A DNA stretch of 51,943 bases, taken from contig CANKGV010000017.1 in the NCBI GenBank assembly GCA_947481575.1, forward strand, positions 1 through 51,943, read 5' to 3'. Origin of the DNA: Alphaproteobacteria bacterium (GTDB lineage Bacteria; Pseudomonadota; Alphaproteobacteria; UBA2966; CAIVPW01). The number at the start of each line of letters is the position of its first letter. Position 1 is the first letter of the stretch. The translations under genes and the position numbers were made by a program. The notes beneath the pieces were generated by a model, which searched no databases, had not been told where the DNA came from, and was given only the letters and a program-made list of their open reading frames with translations. Below are positions 48,985 through 51,943 of this stretch, piece by piece.

Positions 48985-49872
48985 TTAGAAAGGTGACGGG
49001 AAGATGGTCGGTGTCCCGCGCATCGGGATGTCGCAGTACGGGTAGTACTTCTTCGGTCCCCCGGCCGTCCCGCCATAGGGGGCCGGCTGCAGCCCGGCCG
49101 GTGGTCCGAAGTACTGCACCTTGGTGGTGCGCGGCACGCCGAACCGCTCCCAATCGTCGAGTGGCCCGAGCCCGGCGACTTCCAGAATCAGCTTGCGCAA
49201 AATCGCCTGGCCGAAGCTCTCGAAGTTCTGCGCGGCGATTACGAACGAGCCGGGTCCGCCTATGACACATTCGCTGTAGTACACGTCGAGGTCCGCGATG
49301 CTGCCGCCCACGCCGCCCTGGTCGTTTAGGATGGGCAGTCCGTTGATGGTGATGCCCTGGGCCAGCGCCATGTCCTTGTACGCGGTGACGGAAAGGCCCT
49401 GGTTGTTGGCGCCGTCACCGGAAATATCGATGACGCGGCGCTCCGCGGGGAACGGACTGATCGGGAACAAGCTGGTCGCGACATCGATGGCAGTGGCGAT
49501 CGACGTGCCGCGGCCGGAAACGATGCTGGCAGAATTCATCTGCGCGATGAACTGACGCGCCGAATCTTCACCATCGATCACGGTCCAGTCCACGGTGTGC
49601 CGAAACAACCCCCACCCGGCCCACTCCAGGTACGTGATCGCAATCCGCCCATTCCGGCCGTTCTTGATCGCCTTCAGTAGATTGGGGTCGAGTAGCGCCT
49701 TGGCGTAGCCATCGCGCTGCAGGGTGGCTTCGTTGCGGTCGACGCTTTGCGATACGTCGACGGCGATGACCAACTGCAAATCAACACGCTTGGCATTCTG
49801 TGCTTGCGCGAATACCGGCCCGGCGGCCAAGGCCACCAGAACCGCAACGACAACCGCTAGGGAGTGTTTCAT
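48985..49872 (-). CDS. exported DUF1194 von Willebrand factor A-like protein
   Basis: A 295-residue protein with a signal peptide (VVVAVLVALAAGPVFAQA). The domain is a von Willebrand A-type fold with the metal site D-x-S-x-S in VAVDVSQSVD, then AITYLEWAGWGLFRHTV, SGRGTSIATAIDVATSLF and DISGDGANNQG, all typical of DUF1194 proteins. Such proteins bind ligands through a divalent metal in the periplasm; function is unknown. The C-terminal 50 residues are Pro/Gly-rich. Confidence 0.88.
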   Translation of the reverse strand: MKHSLAVVVAVLVALAAGPVFAQAQNAKRVDLQLVIAVDVSQSVDRNEATLQRDGYAKALLDPNLLKAIKNGRNGRIAITYLEWAGWGLFRHTVDWTVIDGEDSARQFIAQMNSASIVSGRGTSIATAIDVATSLFPISPFPAERRVIDISGDGANNQGLSVTAYKDMALAQGITINGLPILNDQGGVGGSIADLDVYYSECVIGGPGSFVIAAQNFESFGQAILRKLILEVAGLGPLDDWERFGVPRTTKVQYFGPPAGLQPAPYGGTAGGPKKYYPYCDIPMRGTPTIFPSPF

Positions 49873-49961
49873 GGCGGGCGATCATAGCGCCAAAACCGGC
49901 GCCATCCCGCCCACCACGAATTTGTGAGGCGCCTGCTGTCAGGCGGCCTTCTGAAATGCCC

Positions 49962-49982
49962 GCACCGCTCTCAGTGCGGTGC
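49962..49982. other. hairpin downstream of a decayed gene
   Basis: GCACCGC, a 7-base loop, GCGGTGC: a perfect 7-bp stem. It lies between the DUF1194 gene and the FMN-reductase remnant, in the 432-base stretch 49873-50304 that has no intact gene. It may be the former terminator of the decayed gene. Confidence 0.35.
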
Positions 49983-50008
49983 CCCAGCGTGACGCGCGCG
50001 TCCAGCGC

Positions 50009-50149
50009 CGGGGTCGGCTTGAACGCGCTGTAGTTCTCGAAGTCGGTGATCAGGGAAAGGCCGACCTGGGCGCGCACCGTCGCAACCTGCACTTCCCCCA
50101 TAACCAGGCGCAGCGATTCCACCGCGCGCGTCCCGTTGGCGCTGGCGTC
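50009..50149 (-). pseudogene. remnant of an NAD(P)H-dependent FMN reductase-like gene
   Basis: About 47 residues in one minus-strand frame read like the C-terminal part of an NADPH-dependent FMN reductase: DASANGTRAVESLRLVMGEV, then VATVRAQVGLSLITDFENYS and FKPTP. After FKPTP the frame loses resemblance; the rest of the flavodoxin-like domain is absent upstream. I infer a gene that decayed, keeping its 3' third. Functional assignment rests on memory of the family only. Confidence 0.4.
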
Positions 50150-50304
50150 CGGTGGTGCACCTATCGATGAATATCGATCTTTGCAAGTAGCCCGCTGGAG
50201 AACGCCGCCCGAGGCCGCACGGATACCCCTACCGCACCTACGGTTGAGTGCCAGGGACCCGCGGCGCTACTCTGGCAGGATGGAACACACTCGGGAGACT
50301 CGCA

Positions 50305-50622
50305 ATGTTCGGATCACGTGCCGTTGCCTGCGCCGCACTGCTCGGCGCGCTGACGCTCAGCTACGCCGCATCGGCGCAGATGATGATGATGGACCGGGAC
50401 GAGCCGACCCAGGCGCTGAAGGCGACTGGCCGCTCCACCGTCACCGCCAAGATCGCGGCGATCGACACCGCGAAGCGCACCGTCAACCTGGAAGACGGCA
50501 AGCAGTACGTGGTCGGCCCGGATGCCGACCTCCGGGCGTTCAAGCCGGGCGATCAGGTCAAGGTCGAGTACACCGTCGTCGCCAACTTCAACATGGTCGC
50601 CAGCATCGCCGCCGTGAACTAG
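50305..50622 (+). CDS. small exported protein, DUF1344-like
   Basis: A 105-residue protein with a signal peptide (AVACAALLGALTLSYAASAQ) then a small beta-rich domain: VTAKIAAIDTAKRTVNLEDG, KQYVVGPDADLRAFKPGDQV and KVEYTVV. This pattern of a short OB-like beta barrel is shared by small periplasmic DUF1344-type proteins; function unknown. MMMMDRDEP lies just after the cleavage site, a Met-rich segment that might bind metal. I use the ATG at 50305, preceded by GGGAGA. Confidence 0.65.
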   Translation: MFGSRAVACAALLGALTLSYAASAQMMMMDRDEPTQALKATGRSTVTAKIAAIDTAKRTVNLEDGKQYVVGPDADLRAFKPGDQVKVEYTVVANFNMVASIAAVN

Positions 50623-50631
50623 CGGCGACCG

Positions 50632-50718
50632 CTAATAGACGGCCAGCGCCAGCATGGCGATCCCGGCTATGACCACGCCCAGACCGCCGACCGCCCACCA
50701 GTACCAGGCGCCGGTCAC
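50632..50718 (-). CDS. possible 28-residue single-helix membrane protein
   Basis: A GTG-started frame begins one base after the stop of the 59-residue gene and gives WYWWAVGGLGVVIAGIAMLA with a short tail VY, a single transmembrane helix. Tight spacing to the upstream gene supports it, but it is too short for confidence and I see no strong ribosome binding site. Confidence 0.35.
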   Translation of the reverse strand: MTGAWYWWAVGGLGVVIAGIAMLALAVY

Positions 50719-50719
50719 G

Positions 50720-50899
50720 CTAAGCGCCGCCATAGCCGTACCGTTTGGCGTTGGCGATGGCGTCACTGCGGCTCGAATAGGCTTCGGCTGAGGCGCGTAG
50801 GACCTCGCGCTCCGGCGTGGTGACGTTCCAGCGCCAGTGACCTTTGGCGTCGGCGTGGAAGTTCCACTTGTCCTGCTTGGGTTTGGGCACGGGGCTCAT
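50720..50899 (-). CDS. small basic protein, DUF1508-like
   Basis: A 59-residue frame starting at the ATG at 50899. HADAKGHWRWNVTTPEREVL and SSRSDAIANAKRYGY resemble the single repeat of DUF1508/YegP-type proteins (G-x-W-R-W ... S-R-A-x-A), which are small cytoplasmic proteins of unknown function. The frame is conserved-looking in its aromatic pattern, and it is the more convincing of two short genes here. Confidence 0.6.
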   Translation of the reverse strand: MSPVPKPKQDKWNFHADAKGHWRWNVTTPEREVLRASAEAYSSRSDAIANAKRYGYGGA

Positions 50900-50920
50900 C
50901 GCACATCGCCCTTTCTGGTG

Positions 50921-50942
50921 CGCTGCGGCGCATGCCGCAGCG
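50921..50942. other. 9-bp stem hairpin upstream of the DUF1508-like gene
   Basis: CGCTGCGGC, loop GCAT, GCCGCAGCG: a perfect 9-bp stem, 22 bases ahead of the start, so in the leader of the gene or a terminator of the 51031 gene upstream. A second inverted repeat GTGACG ... CGTCAC (50944-50966) follows. Confidence 0.4.
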
Positions 50943-51030
50943 GGTGACGGCGCAGCGGCGCGTCACAGTAATGTCCGTCACTAGCAACATCGCGCCCCGG
51001 GGGGCGCAATGAATAGAGGCGCGCCGGACT

Positions 51031-51261
51031 TCAGCGCGTCTTGGACTTCGCCACCGATTTGATGCGCCCGCGCGGGGCGCCGGAGGCTTCGCCGAGCTTG
51101 CGGTCCTGCGCCTCGATGGCGGCGCGTGCCGCCTTGTCGATGTCGTGCCCCCCTTCCAACTCGTTGGCCGGGACGCGCCGGTTGGACGACCGCGAGCCAT
51201 CCTCATACAGCACGTCGAACAGCACGAAGTCGGCCTTCACAGGGCGTTTGGCAGGGCGCAT
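51031..51261 (-). CDS. small conserved hypothetical protein
   Basis: A 76-residue basic protein: VKADFVLFDVLYEDGSRSSN, RRVPANELEGGHDIDKAARA and IEAQDRKLGEASGAPRGRI. I have seen this arrangement (DVxYEDGxRxSNRxVP ... IEAQDRKI) in other alphaproteobacterial small proteins, which supports a real gene. No catalytic motif or membrane segment is visible; function unknown. Confidence 0.6.
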   Translation of the reverse strand: MRPAKRPVKADFVLFDVLYEDGSRSSNRRVPANELEGGHDIDKAARAAIEAQDRKLGEASGAPRGRIKSVAKSKTR

Positions 51262-51460
51262 GGCGCGTTCCGGAAAGAGGGCCAGAGCAAGGGCGCACGG
51301 CGGCGATGGGCACGCGGCGCGACCGCGCGCACCCTACACCCTGAGGCGGGCAGCGGCCTCACGAAATCTTTGAAATCGGTGCCCCGCGCCGCCGCCGCCG
51401 GAGTATGAGAAGATATCGCCGCCGATTCTTGTGGGCGCAGGACTCGTGGAGCAGAACGCC

Positions 51461-51826
51461 GTGAAAGCTGCCGTTTGGAACGCGATCGTACTCGCGCTGG
51501 CGGTGTGCGCCGCAGCGCCGGCTGCCCTTGCGCAAGCCGTCCCGGCCGACCCCTATTCGGTCGCCGCCCAGATGGACAACTTCGGCAACTGCCGGTTCTA
51601 CGCCGCCCTGGCCGGCGACGACGAGAAGCACTTCCTGCAAACCGGCGCCCGCGGCGATCTCGACAACGCCGCCACGGCGCTGGTCATGGCCTGGCACTAC
51701 GCCAAGGCCAACGGCAATCTCCCCGGGGGCTGCAGCGCCGTCACGTTGCGCACCGAACTCAGCGCATTCTATGCCCGCAATACCGCGGTGCTGGCTGTAA
51801 GCGCCGGAGCAAAACTCCCTCACTGA
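51461..51826 (+). CDS. exported protein, 3' end replaced by an insertion element
   Basis: A 121-residue frame. A signal peptide (VWNAIVLALAVCAAAPAALAQ) leads to a small helical domain: MDNFGNCRFYAALAGDDEKH and DNAATALVMAWHYAKANGNL, with CS in GGCSAVTLRTELSAFYARN. I use the GTG at 51461, preceded by GGAGCAG. The last codons lie beyond the apparent left end of the IS21-type element (near 51796), so the final nine residues are probably element-encoded and the native C-terminus is lost. Function unknown. Confidence 0.6.
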   Translation: MKAAVWNAIVLALAVCAAAPAALAQAVPADPYSVAAQMDNFGNCRFYAALAGDDEKHFLQTGARGDLDNAATALVMAWHYAKANGNLPGGCSAVTLRTELSAFYARNTAVLAVSAGAKLPH

Positions 51827-51943
51827 AGCGACCGGGTTTGTCCGGTTGCGCCGGAGTAAAAGTCCGGCAGCAGATAGCCCTTTGCGGTTGGCAGAGGGTG
51901 GGGGATGAAGGGCGTGGAGTTGTATGGACGGGTTCGCTATGCG
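51796..51943 (+). mobile_element. left end of an IS21-family insertion sequence, running off the window
   Basis: A TGTAAG start at 51796 is followed by GCGCCGGAGCAAAACTCC (51801-51818), repeated as GCGCCGGAGTAAAAGTCC (51848-51865), 47 bp on: 16 of 18 positions match. IS21-family elements carry such multiple subterminal repeats inside TG-ending termini. The istA start follows at 51905. The right end and target duplication are outside the window. Confidence 0.6.
51905..51943 (+). CDS. istA: IS21-family transposase IstA, N-terminal start only
   Basis: The ATG at 51905, preceded by GGGTGGGGG, reads MKGVELYGRVRYA to the end of the window. This matches the common start of IS21-type IstA transposases (GVELYGxVRxAV). 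Only 13 codons are visible, so the call is based on the N-terminal signature and the adjacent subterminal repeats. Confidence 0.55.
   Translation, partial: MKGVELYGRVRYA

Overview
The window looks like a chromosomal segment of a G+C-rich alphaproteobacterium, probably Rhodospirillales-like. The evidence is gene order and family type: the ntrB-ntrC-ntrY-ntrX-dat-hfq-hflX block, a fused ispDF, a pyruvate dehydrogenase E1 beta with an N-terminal lipoyl domain, and the eno/kdsA/pyrG/secG/tpiA neighbourhood are all typical of that class. No rRNA, tRNA or CRISPR array was recognised.

Layout. (1) 1-3.4 kb is accessory DNA: the tail of a Sel1-repeat protein, a small lipoprotein, a truncated phage-virion-like N-terminus, an orphan membrane protein, an exported HNH nuclease-like protein and a P4-type tyrosine integrase. 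Parts of it are clearly less G+C-rich than the rest (28 of 60 bases are G or C at 1381-1440). (2) 3.6-15.2 kb holds an RlmM-like methyltransferase, then on the minus strand the nitrogen two-component systems NtrBC and NtrYX, a D-amino acid aminotransferase, Hfq and HflX, with a Do-type periplasmic protease just upstream of ntrB. (3) 15.3-18.2 kb is a tightly overlapped plus-strand operon: ispDF, pgpA, cinA C-terminal domain, CPBP protease. (4) 18.2-32.5 kb is minus-strand central metabolism: pyrG, kdsA, eno, ftsB, the pdhA-pdhB-pdhC-lpdA operon with an embedded SnoaL-like gene, lipA and a Coq10/RatA-like gene. A three-gene module of two PII-like proteins and a duplicated DUF1538 membrane protein sits between kdsA and eno. 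(5) 32.6-38.3 kb is a chromate-type module between secG and tpiA: a stand-alone ChrB C-terminal domain, full ChrB, a c-type cytochrome, three accessory proteins and ChrA. (6) 38.3-47.4 kb holds an MsrQ-like membrane protein coupled to tpiA, an M48 protease lipoprotein, a PpiD/SurA-type foldase, trpE, and an MprF-like protein with a frameshift near its C-terminus. (7) 47.5-51.9 kb holds a divergent polysaccharide deacetylase, a DUF1194 exported protein, small exported or basic proteins, a decayed FMN-reductase fragment, and the left end of an apparent IS21-family element that replaces the 3' end of a secreted-protein gene.

How the genes fit together. The housekeeping blocks cover nitrogen and redox sensing, post-transcriptional control, isoprenoid and phospholipid synthesis, pyruvate oxidation with lipoate synthesis, lower glycolysis, Kdo and CTP synthesis, and envelope quality control. 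The most unusual parts are the modules set into conserved gene order: the PII/PII/DUF1538 trio, whose coupling suggests a PII-controlled transporter, and the chromate module. The latter has two similar operator-like palindromes and a cupredoxin-like cytoplasmic protein that lacks the expected copper-ligand residues. NtrX also stands out: it lacks the GAFTGA loop and has His in place of the Walker B Glu. All functional statements are from reading sequence and family knowledge; no database search was run.
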